This document shows, in pieces, positions 1 through 16,829 of a DNA stretch of 64,000 nt. Within the stretch, counting starts at the first letter, position 1. The number at the start of each line of letters is the position of its first letter. This DNA is from Mactra quadrangularis (taxonomy: Eukaryota; Mollusca; Bivalvia; Venerida; Mactridae). The position numbers were made by a program, and so were the translations under genes. The notes beneath the pieces were generated by a model. It had not been told where the DNA came from, did no database searches, and was given only the letters and a program-made list of their open reading frames with translations. The stretch spans positions 6,657,270-6,721,269 of the forward strand of contig CM046295.1 of NCBI GenBank assembly GCA_025267735.1, read 5' to 3'.

Positions 1-74
1 GACCTCAAAGTATCATTATTAATATAATTACACATTTATTTACAAACATTATCATTTCATCTAGCGTTTTCACT

Positions 75-340
75 ATAGTACTGAACCAGGGGTCATGGTT
101 TTGATTCCCAGGTGGAGCATACTTATGTGAAATGAAATAATTTATAATGTTCTCTACTAATTTATCACTCTTATTCTAAATTATGAAGTTGTCAGTCACT
201 GAAGGAAGTATGCGCCTAGTAACTGCTTAACAGCTAAATCCAGAGATTTAGGCTTACCAGGAACAGCGAGTAAATTGACTGACTGCTGTGATATGATCTA
301 TGCAATGCGTTGCAACAACATTAAATCAACAAAAAGGTCA
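75..340 (+). mobile_element. tRNA-derived SINE, family A, diverged copy
   Basis: The left end keeps a degenerate tRNA-like head with a B-box-like GGTTTTGATTCCC. The body from about 190 matches the shared SINE body (TCAGTCACTGA..., TAACAGCTAAATCCAGAG..., then a TTGCAACAACATTAAATCAAC tail). The same body occurs at 6.1, 10.3, 16.0, 28.3, 30.6, 32.9 and 33.4 kb. It is old, with many substitutions and a degraded A box. Confidence 0.7.
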
Positions 341-1244
341 TTTTGCTGTCCAGAGTAACCATCTCTTTGGATTTCAAAGAATATAACTATCAATCAAGTG
401 ATAATAAAGGGAGATAATTTGTAATACTGTAAAGTAATTAATTTAACAGAGACAGAGTTATTTCCCTTTAAAAACTTTGGTGCAATTGTGGTACACAAAG
501 CCATGAAATAATAACGATTCCTCAGCATACATATCTATTCATGCTGTCTCGAACACAGAATCCAATTAAGTTGTGAAACAAAAAGGACATGCAAAGGGAA
601 GTAATTATACAATATAGCTTAGTACAGAGTTTCTACATCAGATTGTCTCCCATTAATTGTCAAAATGATTTCTCAAATACTAAAATATAAGACAAACATG
701 TATAAACTTCGTTATTTGAATAGTAAAAAGGACAAAAAAAAGCTTTAACATGTTCTTCAATATGGGTACAGAAATTTCTTACGCTGTTGAGTGTGTACAG
801 AATAAAATTTCTTTGAGGGGACATAATTAAGATTTTGTCTTAAATGATAGCCAATTTGGGCATGAATAGTTGTTGATGTCAGTCCATGGTTGTCAATGAA
901 ACTACTCATGGTTGACTCTCCATGAATTCAAACTGCCAATTTAAAGGTGCCCTCTTCCTGGTCAGCAATTCTAATGTATTATTTTTGCCTTCTAAATTTG
1001 TCGTAAGTTATAATGCTATGTAAATATATAGCTATCATTTGTTTTATTATGTCTAAGTCATTTAAAATAGTAGCCCATTATCAATACCATGTTAATATTA
1101 TAACTAATTTCATACTAGTTCAACTCAGTCCGTGTTTTTTTTCAATTTTAGATAAATTAATAATAATGTTCTGAAGCTTGACTTCTTTAAGTATATCATA
1201 AAGTTCCCAATCTTGGACAATAAATAAAGTTTAATAGTCCCTAC
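341..1244. other. no gene seen; likely intron of the DHFR-like gene
   Basis: AT-rich sequence with no recognisable repeat or exon. If the DHFR-like paralogue continues to the left, this is its third intron: I searched for a fourth DHFR exon (a GGSSVY-type motif on the minus strand) and found none. Confidence 0.5.
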
Positions 1245-4200
1245 CTTTCATCCACTGTGTTACTAATGACAACATGATATACATTTGGTCTATATCTAAA
1301 TTGTGGTGGACAACTTAACCATGTGAGTCTACCCATGATATGTACAACCTTTCTTTCTAAAAACATTAGATATAGAGAATTCCATGAGTAAGATTACCTG
1401 ACTAGATAAACAGCATAATTAATTAGTAAAGGAGAGATCCACTGAAAATAGGAAAACAATTAAAGTGCTATATCCTCTAGACAGGGTTACATGAAGGACA
1501 GATGTTAGAAGATCTAGCCACCTGCTGCCTACCCCAGGTCCTGGGACACTGGAGGCAGATAACAAATGAACTATCTGGATTTGATTTGATGATGAATATA
1601 AATCTCAAGGAAATGATTGTATTTGGTATCTATTGTAATTCTAATTTGTGAATGTTCAGTCATTTTTTTTCAATTTGTTAATTTGAAGTACATGTACATG
1701 TATATAACCTGCATGTAATTTAAGTTATTTTGTCTGCAAATTAGTATGGATTTATTCATTATATATTTTTGATGTCACATTAATTGTTTGGTCCTATAAA
1801 ATTTCATATCCTGATATAGTCAACAAGCAAAATAATGAAACAATATCATCAAATATACATTTAATTTATATTTAATATAAAAATATGTGTTATTGTTAAT
1901 AATTCAATTTAACTTTCTGTCTACATTACATAATAATAACAAAGATATTTATTTACAGAGGCAACACAGTTAGGCACAGCACCATCTTCATTGGGAGACT
2001 CTTCAACATACATATGATACCAAGAATTCTATGAGTAAGAAAGCATTTCAAATAATGAAATAAGACTCTCGCTGAAACAAAATTATTTTAAATATATACA
2101 TGTTCATACCTGTATCAATGTTGTCTCTCTGTAGAGTGCTAGTCAAATATTCATAATATTCTTTATCTTTTCTAGAAAGAAAGAAACATTAATAGAAAAG
2201 TTCACATTCAGAGTCAATCCAATTAAGTTTCATTATTTTTTTCATTCTTGGGTAAACCTTAAGGGGGCAAACTCAAAGTGCTCAAATTTATATTAAATAG
2301 TTATTTGTGGGGGATAGTTTTAACCATTTATCAACTATTAACTTTTATTTAGTTATTTACATGAATTTACTAATCAACATTTTCTGCCTGTATTTAATTG
2401 TTTTACTATTGTAATAGTACATGTATTCCTTGACAAGAAGCCTTCAACATTTTAGAACAATTGAAAACAGGTCAATACTGGCAAATATTCCAAATTTAGC
2501 CAATTAAACATTTTTGTTTGTACAATTTTCTTTTCTTCATTGATACTGTATGTGTATTGTGTATCACTCATTGCATGACAAGCATTCATTTCAAAGAATA
2601 CAGGCAAATTGTCTTAATCTACCAATTGAAATCTGGGCTGCAGCATACTGTCTTATGATTTATTGTCAATACCTATGTCTTTTTGTTTCTGTCAAGTTTT
2701 GCTTCAAGTAGCAAGATTACAGCCTCTGCACTGTCAGAGTGTTTTGATGTATTTTAAGTACATTCAGAGAATAAAAAGTTTTTGTCATATTTCCTATCTC
2801 TCTCTATTTCTCTGTATGCCCCTATCACTATTTCACATTTCAAAGCAATTTCTAAAAATCTTCAATGCTAAGTTTTCAAAATATTTTGAATGGTAAAATT
2901 TATTTGCTGATGGTTGCAAGCAGCTAAATTATACATTATAAAATATAACCAGTTATAACTTGGAAACGTATCAGGTTTAAAACTTAACTACAAAAAATCA
3001 ACTATACTTAGAGCTGGCTCACTCAAAAACACCGACATAAAATACTGTAAGAAAAAGAAATTTAAATGGACCTCTGAATGGGCAAAAACACTGGGAATAT
3101 TTTTTTATAATGATAGAAATGAGAATTTGACAAAAAATTTAGAGCCTAAGATAGAAGAATTTAAAAATTGTTTGAAACAATGGCAACATCGTAAACTAAC
3201 TTTAATGGGTAAAATTATGGTGGTTAAAACTTTTGCACTTCCGAAACTAGTCTATCCATTTACAGTCTTGAATAATCCAAGTAAAAATATATTAGATGAA
3301 TTAAACAGCAGTATCTTTAATTTCATATGGAATGGAAAACCAGATAAAGTCAAAAGAAAACTTCTCATTCAAGACAGTAAAGATGGGGGGTTAAAATTAA
3401 CAAATCTGAATTTTTTTCTTAACTCATTGAAATGTAGTTGGGTAAAACGACTTGTAGACACAAAAAATAACAGCCAACTGAAAATATATTATCATGAAAT
3501 TTTAAAACGAAAGGGTGACATTCTAATTTTCGAGAGTTATATAATAGAACATGACGTAAGACAAATAATTAAGAAAAATAAATTTTTACAAGACGTAATA
3601 CTATGCTGGAATAATGTGAAAACTTGTACGAAAAACGACAAAAGTAAACATGTTATCTGGAATAATTCAGAAATAAGAATTAATGATGAAATTATTTTCT
3701 GGAAAGATTGGTACAATAAAGGCATAAAATTTATTCATCACTTATGGGATTTTAGAATAAACAATTTTTACAATTTTGAAACTTTCCAAGCAATCTATGA
3801 CATCGACAATAGTTGTTTGTTAAGATACAACCAAATTATAAGACAAATTCCAAATAACTTACTGATAGAAATTGAACCATCATTCCTAACACAATCACGA
3901 CCTCCTACTGTACTGAATAAAATTAGCATCTCAAAACAAGCATGTAAACTATGTTACAAAATACAATTAGATTACAATGACATTCCACACATCCCCTCTC
4001 AATTAAAATGGACAAATTTAATGGAACAAGAATTACCATGGGAAAAAATATATTTACATATAAACAAAGCATCTATCGATACCACACTGAGATCATTTCA
4101 ATATAATCTTCTGATGTTCCTTACACCAACTAACACATATCTATATAAATGTAAACTGACACAATCTAACTTGTGTGATTTTTGTCACCAAGCCAATGAA

Positions 4201-5171
4201 GATACTGAGCATCTGTTTTGGAAATGCTGTCACTCACAACACATGTGGAACAGATTATCAAATTATTTTGCCACAAAAGATGTAAACATACAATTTACCT
4301 TCAATATGATTATCTTTGGAGTTCTAGAACAATCAAGCCAATACGATGCTATTAATTTTGCCATTTTACTAATGAAATACTTTATATTCAAATGCAAATC
4401 AAGACAAACTATTCCAAACTTTAGCACTGTCTTGTCCTTTCTAGATCATAAAATTGATATTGAACTTAATATTGCATTAAATAATGACAAATACAAGAAA
4501 TTTAAAACCAATTATGAATTATTGTTATAATCAAAAAGTACTCGTCCACCTAAACGGATATTCTTCTTAACTTTCATCTCCATCTTTGAATAATTTTTGT
4601 TTAACCTTGTATAATTTATGTAGTCTTATATATATAATCTTTGTAACTGTTGTACTAACCTACAAATTACCTATCATTTCTATCTTTAAATAATTTTGTT
4701 TAACATATTGTACACATTCCAAGTCATGTATTCTTGTATATATTTTATGTTATATTATGTTATATGTGGGATTGTATAATATGGAAATCTTAATAATAAA
4801 AAAAAAAAAAAAAAGATTACAGCCTCTGCACTGTCAGAGTGTTTTGATGTATTTTAAGTATATTCAGAGAATAAAAAGTTTTTGTCATATTTCATATCTC
4901 TCTCTATTTCTCTCTATTTCTCTGTATGCCCCTATCACTATTTCACATTTCAAAGCAATTTCTAAAAATCTTCAATGCTAAGTTTTCAAAATATTTTGAA
5001 TGGTAAAATCTATTTGCTGATGGTTGCAAGCAGCTAAATTATACATTATAAAATATAACCAGTTATAACTTACTGTAATTTTGGCCAAGGAAGACCCATT
5101 TTATAACCAATGCCTCTATTACCATGGCACATAGCAGCCATTATGTTAAATCTTAGTTTACCATCACAAAT
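1245..5171 (-). CDS. divergent DHFR-like paralogue, first three recognised exons (partial)
   Basis: Three minus-strand exons can be read: 5171-5074, 2171-2110 and 1356-1245, each with AG acceptor and GT donor. Joined, they give the DHFR N-terminal half: RFNIMAAMCHGNRGIG, then LPWPKLQKDKEYYEYLT, then VVHIMGRLTWLSCPP and a VVIS strand ending in NTVDER. Splice phases (2, 1, 2) equal those of the intact DHFR gene at 7.2-12.3 kb, so this is a gene duplicate rather than a retrocopy. Kept: the GIG loop, LPW, an acidic residue at the folate-carboxylate position (Asp in QKDKEYY) and MGRxTW. Changed: the usual MGKKTW lysine is Leu, and SIPEK is SCPPQ, so activity is uncertain. The first exon has an acceptor-like CAG and an in-frame stop just before it, so the initiator is probably in an unseen upstream exon; otherwise translation would start at the Met at 5141 without the first strand. 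Exon 4 onward lies beyond the left edge. A LINE occupies the first intron. Confidence 0.8.
2713..2961. repeat. left copy of a ~250-bp target-site duplication
   Basis: 249 bp starting AAGATTACAGCC and ending AGTTATAACTT recur directly after the LINE poly(A). I see three substitutions and one 10-bp insertion between the copies. Identity stops exactly at the LINE's 5' junction. Confidence 0.9.
2962..4530 (+). pseudogene. LINE ORF2 C-terminal fragment (thumb/connection region and zinc knuckle)
   Basis: The frame is open from the 5' junction to the TAA at 4530, about 522 codons without an internal stop. The early part (KWTSEWAKTLGIFF, then WQHRKLTLMGKIMVVKTFALPKL) is the segment after the reverse-transcriptase core of L1/Tx1-type ORF2 proteins. 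FIWNGKPDKVKRKLL follows, and the C terminus carries a CX2CX8HX4C zinc knuckle (CDFC...H...C) followed by W. The endonuclease and RT catalytic core are missing through 5' truncation, so it cannot be active alone. No native start codon is present. Confidence 0.88.
2962..4812 (+). mobile_element. 5'-truncated L1-type LINE with poly(A) tail
   Basis: About 1.85 kb between two copies of a ~250-bp direct repeat. It begins in mid-ORF2, contains an open frame to 4530, then an AT-rich 3' UTR and a run of 17 A at 4798-4814. The truncated 5' end, 3' poly(A) and flanking duplication are the marks of target-primed reverse transcription. It lies in antisense orientation in intron 1 of the DHFR-like gene. 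Confidence 0.92.
4813..5071. repeat. right copy of the ~250-bp target-site duplication
   Basis: Same sequence as 2713-2961 with an extra 10 bp (TCTCTCTATT) inside a CT-rich tract. Its last base lies within the splice donor of the DHFR-like exon (donor GT at 5073-5072 on the minus strand), so this copy keeps the donor intact. Confidence 0.9.
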
Positions 5172-5229
5172 CTGTTAATATTAAAATAATATATTACGTC
5201 ACAGTCCTTGAATAAAGAATAGTCTGAAT

Positions 5230-5425
5230 TCAGAACTCAAATTTGTGGGGTTTTCCATCTCTGCCCCGGCGGTACAAACTAAGTTTGGTACATAGTTTTG
5301 CTGATGAGCATGAAATACTGATTAAATTATTGTTCTTTGTACACATATTGTCATTGTGAAAGTTTTCTTGTACTGCAGGGGGAAACCCAAATAATTAAAT
5401 TCTGGGTATAGTCTTTAGTGAAACA
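5230..5425. repeat. interspersed repeat family X, copy 1
   Basis: Contains TTGTTCTTTGTACACATATTG, a GTGAAAGTTTTCTTG-like stretch, GGAAACCC and TTCTGGGTATAGT in this order. The same order occurs at 26,320-26,463 and 33,165-33,345. No coding capacity or termini were resolved. Confidence 0.6.
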
Positions 5426-5449
5426 AGTTATTGCAACTTTGGTTAATCA

Positions 5450-5610
5450 CTTTCAAATCTGCTTCCTGGTTCACAAGTACTAACCTAGTAAGATAAAATA
5501 TACTGCTCAAGGCAACAACAAGATCAGATCCATATTGGAGCTGGCTATTCACTGATTATCAGTCAAACTTGGTAACCACTTGGCCACACCAACTCCTTAA
5601 CTGGTTTGTG
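5450..5610 (-). mobile_element. SINE family B fragment
   Basis: Shares TAATCACTTT, a (T/C)ACAAGTACT motif, TGCTCAAGG-AACAACAA, a GGAGCTGGCTATC-like stretch and GTAACCACTT in order with 9,890-10,075. Read on the minus strand, the right end looks like a tRNA-type promoter (AAGTGGTTACC... and a degraded B box). Confidence 0.5.
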
Positions 5611-6097
5611 AAAGAATACAAGTGTTTAGTACTGGTTGAAATGTTAAGTCCAGAGATTTTCAATACCCTAACTAGTTTACCAGTACTAACATGCATAAAT
5701 AGAAGAATGTAGACTAGTTTTGCATTATCCTATCAATTCAGCCTGACCAATGCCAGTTAAAAGGTCCACTGATTAATGCAATATGAAAAATTGCCAAAAA
5801 GCATTGTAACACACCATCAATTATCAAAATCATTACCAAAGAAAAATGTAGCAACACAGTATGTTTTCAAACATGATTTATCTTAATATACTACTTACAT
5901 TTATATCAAAATGAAATACAGAATATTTTATCTTAACACAAAAGGTAATTTACATGAAACATAATGAACACAATTAAGATGGCAACATGCATAGTGAACA
6001 TATAAACAGAAAGTAAAAGTAAAAAGAAATAGACAACTTTAGACAAAATTTTATTCGGTTAGCTGTCATAATGTGAATAAATTTTTCATTTTTTTTT

Positions 6098-6430
6098 TTT
6101 GGTACAGTTTAACGCCACTGTATAACCTACTCACTGTTCTTAGGATGACTAAATCTGAATTTTGCTATAATAATAATAATAATCATACTGCTATAAACCA
6201 GCATTCTTGTTCCCAGAGTCTAGTAGGATTCTCAATACTAGCTAGTATTGGTAATCCCACTAGACTCTGGGAACGAGAATATAAATCAGTTACTAGGCAC
6301 ATTCTTTTGTCACTGACTGACTACTGCCTTACACATTTTAAAAACAGTGACAAAAGGAAGAAGAATGCCCTGTTCAGAAATCAAACCCACAACCCTTTTA
6401 TCAGCAGACTGTACCTAACTGACTGAGCAA
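6098..6430 (-). mobile_element. SINE family A copy interrupted by a small inverted-repeat element
   Basis: The tail (TTTAACGCCACTGTATA...) is at the left and the tRNA-like head at the right (AATCAAACCCACAACCC... is the reverse B box), so the SINE points to the minus strand. The body is split by the 76-bp element at 6204-6279. The apparent plus ORF across it is spurious. Confidence 0.75.
6204..6279. mobile_element. 76-bp palindromic micro-MITE nested in a SINE
   Basis: 21-bp terminal inverted repeats TTCT(T/C)GTTCCCAGAGTCTAGT with one mismatch flank a 34-bp centre that is itself nearly palindromic (AATACTAGCTAGTATT). The host SINE is duplicated as TATAAA(C/T)CAG on both sides (6192-6201 and 6280-6289), which looks like a target-site duplication. 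Confidence 0.75.
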
Positions 6431-6719
6431 GGCAGGGGGGATATATTTTGCATAATTCTAGAATTTTAGAGCATTCCTAATAAAAAAGGGAAACAATCTT
6501 TTAGCTTTTAAAATTTGGTATTGATTTACAATGTTTCCTTTGCTTAAAAACCTGTTGTCAAAGTTATGACCACAATCCACTGAATAAAATTTACCAATGT
6601 TTTATATCTACACACATACAGTAACAATACAAGAATATAGAAGACATAAAAAAATTCAGATCTCTAATGGAAAACTGAGATTGCATAAATGTACTGAGAA
6701 TATACATAAAACACTTCTG

Positions 6720-7060
6720 AAGATGAAGATCTCACTGAGTATGTTTGAATGTAAAATGTCACAATAATGAAACAATATGAATGTTGAAAGGTGAAAGACA
6801 CATAATGGATGAGTGAATGTCAAGGTTACAATGATGAAACAATATGACATTTTAAAGGTGAAGGACACATAATGGATGTATGAATGTCAAGGTTACAATG
6901 ATGAAACAATATGACATTTTAAAGGTGAAGGACACATAATGGATGTGTGAATGTCAAGGTTACAATGATGAAACAATATGACATTTTAAAGGTGAAGGAC
7001 ATACTACAAATGTTTGAATGTCAAGGTCAAAATAATAAAACAATAAAGGTGAAGGACACA
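6720..7060. repeat. 67-bp minisatellite downstream of DHFR
   Basis: The GGTGAAGGACACATAATGG word starts at 6790, 6857, 6924 and 6991, exactly 67 bp apart. Diverged partial units extend on both sides. It lies 3' of the DHFR stop, probably in the 3' UTR or flank. Confidence 0.85.
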
Positions 7061-7193
7061 TGATGATTTTTTAAAGGTGAATGACACACTAGCAACTTTT
7101 TTAAGTTCAATGGTTACAATAAACAATATGAAAATTTTGAAGATGAAAGTCATATGATGAATGTTAACAATGTCAAAAGTCACAATATCAAGG

Positions 7194-12349
<5,156 letters not shown>

Positions 12350-13791
12350 TTTTGCCGGTAGGTTTTGTTTAAAGTTCACACACCGGCCTCTGTCTAGGTA
12401 AAACCCAGTAAATACCGTCTTTCGTCCCTTGGGTCAGCATCCCATAGAATTCTTTTAATTAAGATCTAAAGCATATAGAGATTGTTTATGTTGAATGTCA
12501 TTAACTTTCTTGAAATAAGATATTCAGATATCGCGTTTACATTGGCATTTAAACCTAACAGACACGCTAATCGATTCATAAATTTTAATTACATGTTCAG
12601 CCTAACTGTAATTTAGAGAGACTGTTATCCGGAATAATCCGAAAAGCGCTGGCATTTAACCGCAACCATAATTTTGACATTTAGCGTCTGTCAAATTAAT
12701 ATATGCGACGAGTTTACTTTAAAAGATTAAACTTAGTGAATCTACGACCAAAACACGGATTTGTATATAAAATCTAAACAATTCCAAATTTTCTGCAATG
12801 CGTGACATTTCGCCATTTTATGGCAAGTTCCATTAATTTACAATTTGGAATTATTTTTTGTCAAAGACCTAAGCGATTTACTTTCAATGGAAACGTAGAA
12901 ATAGATTTTTTAATGTTCACATGGAGAAATAAACAGGATTATGAAATTATTGTTTTATGAATCAAGAAAAATTTGGTTAAATATTGGATTGTAATTAATT
13001 CTGAACGGTAGACTCAACAAAAACAGATCAGGAGAAAGGTAATTAGACAATTTGCTTTAATGTTAATTAGGTCGATATTAGAATTACGATTTTCTTTCTA
13101 TTGTAGAATACATGTACATGTATACATTTTTGATAGAACAATATATTATGTTTTGCCTTTTGTTTTTTTATACAGATCGATATTTACTTTTGTTTAATCT
13201 TGTTTTAGTGAATACTCTTTAAGTTTTCTTTGGGGTGTGTTCAATTTTATGTTTTAATTCAATATACATTAGAATAGTTAATAATATCAAATATATTTTA
13301 GTTCTATTTTTCGTTGTAATGACATACCCAAGTGCATTATTTCATTGTTATGAAATACCCATGTGAGTTATTTAAGGCAAAGGGCATTTTATAGATACAT
13401 GGATCTGATTAAATATTTATATTTAACACAGCATTTTCCTTAATTCTTTATATCCACAAGACTAATTTACAATACAAAAATGCATTTTTTATAATAAAAT
13501 GTAAAATATAACATATATTAGCCTGATTTCATAAATTAGGTTTTTTATCAATCCCAAATTAATTTTCATTTGCTCAGGAGTTCAGACTTGTGGATGAAGG
13601 CAAAAACTGTGAGAATTAATGAAAAAAAATGTCCATATTTAGTATTTTTCAAAAGTAACTAGTTTAACAATTGATATTGTGTTGTTTGTTAGAAAGAAAG
13701 AAAATAATTAAATATAAATATTTTTACTAGGACAAACATACAATATATTCAAAGTTACTGACTCATAAGCAAATACAAATGCACACAGCCC
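12350..13791. other. DHFR upstream flank, no gene seen
   Basis: The first ~100 bp are richer in CpG and GC than the rest and probably hold the DHFR promoter; I see no clear TATA box. The remainder is AT-rich with no recognised exon or repeat. Confidence 0.4.
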
Positions 13792-13852
13792 TATGGGCCT
13801 ATAAGTCACCAAACATATATAGTATATATGTTTGGTGACTTATAGGCCCATA
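13792..13852. repeat. perfect 61-bp palindrome
   Basis: 30-nt arms (TATGGGCCTATAAGTCACC... and its exact complement) around a single G. The flanks do not pair further. The arms are free of mismatches, so it is young or under gene conversion. Confidence 0.95.
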
Positions 13853-14535
13853 TTATATACAATCATTATGATTTCAATGTGTATGCATATATTTATAAAG
13901 TATATATATATGTATAACAAACCTATATTGTCAATGTACAAAAATCTTATATCAATATTGCAATATCTAATGACTTAAATGGTTTAAACTAGTGATTTTT
14001 GGGGTCACTGAAATAGATATTGTTACGATTGAATAAAGAAATACTTTCTTTATATGATTGACAATACTATACCAAATATTTACTAATGTCCATTTCAAAT
14101 TGGTTCTGTAGATATATACATTGCATAGTCATAATTTTGAATAGTTTTACAGGGCTCTGCATTAATTGGAAAAGTAGGTTGCCAGGTTGAACAACATCAT
14201 GTATATCTTATTTATAACTTACTAACTAGCAGTTACAAGTTGCCTTAACGCAAAAAAATGTTGTCTGGGGCAATATGATGACCTTTAATGTCAAGCCAAG
14301 TTTGTATATTTGAAATTTATTAACATGCTTCCATGAGTACATTACATTTAAGAATATAGGTAAAAATAATTTGCCAGTTAAAAGTTTACCATATTTTTCT
14401 TTATCATTGGATACTCTACTTTGTAGTGACATACCCTTAAATCTTAACCAGATACAAGCTTGACTTTTATAGTTTATGGTCAAATCATTAACCCAATCAT
14501 ATGTACTTAGAAATTTTCACTTGATCAAATTAGTA

Positions 14536-14751
14536 CTATCATCTTCATCATTATCATAATCATCATCATAATCATCATTATCATCATAATCATCATTATC
14601 ATCATCATCATTATCATCACCATCATTATCATCATTATCATCATCATTATCATCATTATCATCATCATCATTATCATAATTGTCATCATCATCATCATCA
14701 TCATCATCACCATCACAATCACCATCACCATCACCATCATCGTCATCGTCG

Positions 14752-14797
<46 letters not shown>

Positions 14798-14800
14798 TAT
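14536..14800. repeat. (TCA)n / (ATCATT)n trinucleotide microsatellite
   Basis: About 265 bp of TCA units with interspersed TTA, CCA and CGTCGT variants. Open frames on either strand (poly-Asp, poly-Ser, poly-Met) are by-products of the repeat. Confidence 0.95.
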
Positions 14801-14900
14801 TAGCATCAATTGTTGCTTGTCTCAACATACAGACAATAGTTGAATACATTACAGTTCTCTCATTCGAACCACCCAATTTGATTAGTAAAATCATTTGATT

Positions 14901-15970
14901 TTCTGACAATTTTAAGTCCTAATTGCATCATTTGAGCAGAAAAGGGTCCCTGTTTTAGAGTCCCTATATTTAGATTATTCCACTACTAAGATCATAGATC
15001 TTGATAGCCTTAACACTGAAACTTTACTGTTATATTCTGTGTTGTATTTCTAATACACTCTTGAAGTTTAAACTTATTATTTATTGATATTGTTAATTTT
15101 ATTTCATGTAGATATTACAAAGAGATAGATGGAGTTGATTCCATTAGAATTTTAACAAATTAATGGGTGAGTTTACAGTGTTACTGTGTTAGTAGTAGTC
15201 AGTTTTTGTGTGCCTCCTGTTATAGTGTTTTTTATTTTATTAAAATGCATATTGCAATAGTTATTACTTGGATCTTGTATTTATGGGTTTTTCCAGCCCA
15301 AAAGGTTTGTTGGTACAGATGAATCAGCGCAGAATAAAGTTATTTCATATATAATTGCTGAACAATTCATAGGACCCCATACCACTGGATTAGGATTTGG
15401 TAAATTTTATTGCTGAAAAGTATGCAATACAGAATGACCAAATTCTATTGTTCTGTATTCAGACTTTTTTATTTCGACTTTGTTCTGCTCAATTACATCA
15501 GGTGCTAATGAAGATCTTTCTTATGGAAAACCCCATCAACTCAAGTTCTGTATCAAATCTATTATCCATGTCTCTCATGGAAATCATATAGGCTTTATTC
15601 CTACTAGATGTAAACACTCATATTGGCTTGGTGGCACTCCATATCTTGGTAAATATGTTATCACTTATTCCAAAATGTCACCAAAATAATCAGGTAAGAT
15701 GTTAAATGGTTAAATTACTAGTTAGATTTTATTTTTGATGAACTGAATACAAAATAGTGTACCAGAGGCTTTGAAATGTCAAAATTATAAATACATAGTA
15801 TATAGGGCTATTTGACAAATATTATGTAATTTATTTGAAAGAGTGAGCAAACATGGACCCTAATTGACCTATTTTCAGAAGTAGTTGACCCTTTTCAGCT
15901 GATTTCATTAGTCTATATTGGAAGCCCTGTTATTGTGTCTTGGTGGTTTTGTAGAAAAAATCCATATATG
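14901..15970. other. no gene supported
   Basis: AT-rich. A piece at 15,119-15,170 has an acceptor-like TTTCATGTAG and a donor-like GGGTGAGT around YYKEIDGVDSIRILTN followed by a stop. A two-frame coding-like patch lies at 15,397-15,689. Neither matches a family I know. Confidence 0.35.
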
Positions 15971-16288
15971 TTTGTTTTTTGTTGCGGTCAACTCCATAGC
16001 AACACATATATTGTATACATGTAGGTTATATCACGACAGTCAGTCATTCTAGTCACTGTTCCTGGAAAGGCTAAATCTCTGGATTTAGTTGTTTACCATT
16101 TTCAAGGTGCATACTTCCTTCAGTGACTGACAACTGCCCAGCATGATTCAGAATCAGTGGTAGGAGGGAGAATGATTGTAGAAATTATTTTATGACCAAA
16201 TTCCAAGTAAGTAGGCCTTGCCTGGGAATTAAACCCACAACCACTCGATCAGTAGACTTGTGTGCTACTTAGCAAGCCAGGTGGGTTT
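15971..16288 (-). mobile_element. tRNA-derived SINE, family A
   Basis: Tail at the left (TTTGTTTTTTGTTGCGGTCAA), head at the right (reverse B box GGAATTAAACCCACAACC). More diverged than the 10.3-kb copy. Confidence 0.85.
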
Positions 16289-16829
16289 ATTGAAATCTAA
16301 TTTAAATGAAAATCTTTCATGCATGGACCTACTTATCCCCATTCTGAAACTTCTGTCTAGGATCTATTTACTGTCTTATTACATGTATTTGGGACTATTT
16401 ACTGCCAAATATCATGTACTTGGGACCATATATCATGTATTACTACGCTCTTCAAAGCTTTTCCGTGACAACTGCTGAAAGCATTATGTAATTTACATCC
16501 AAATAATGCAGTAATTACTATACTTATGTCTTTTATGTTTAACCCCAAATTAATCTTTAAACTATTTAATCATTGGATAATCATCTGATCATATGCTTTA
16601 TGATCATCTACTTTCGTTCCCCAGGTCGATTTTCCCTACGAAATATGGAGAAGTTGATGGCTCCATATGTTTGATATACAGTGTATTCATAGTGATTAGA
16701 AAGTAGTTTTGTAGACATACAGTTCATTTACTTTTCAAAAAGAGGTTCAAAATGATAATTTTATGTCAAGAACCCTTTTTAAAAAATATTTTTTGGACCC
16801 CTTATCTTTTACTGGGACTTTGAATGTTT

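Noticed and set aside
1957..2028. Minus-strand exon-like piece NSWYHMYVEESPNEDGAVPN with splice-like borders
   Set aside because: It looks protein-like, but its open frame does not match the phase of the neighbouring DHFR-like exons: in the joined frame it stops after eight codons. It could be an exon of an alternative isoform.
14517..14909. Poly-Asp, poly-Met and poly-Ser frames
   Set aside because: Products of the (TCA)n microsatellite in different frames.
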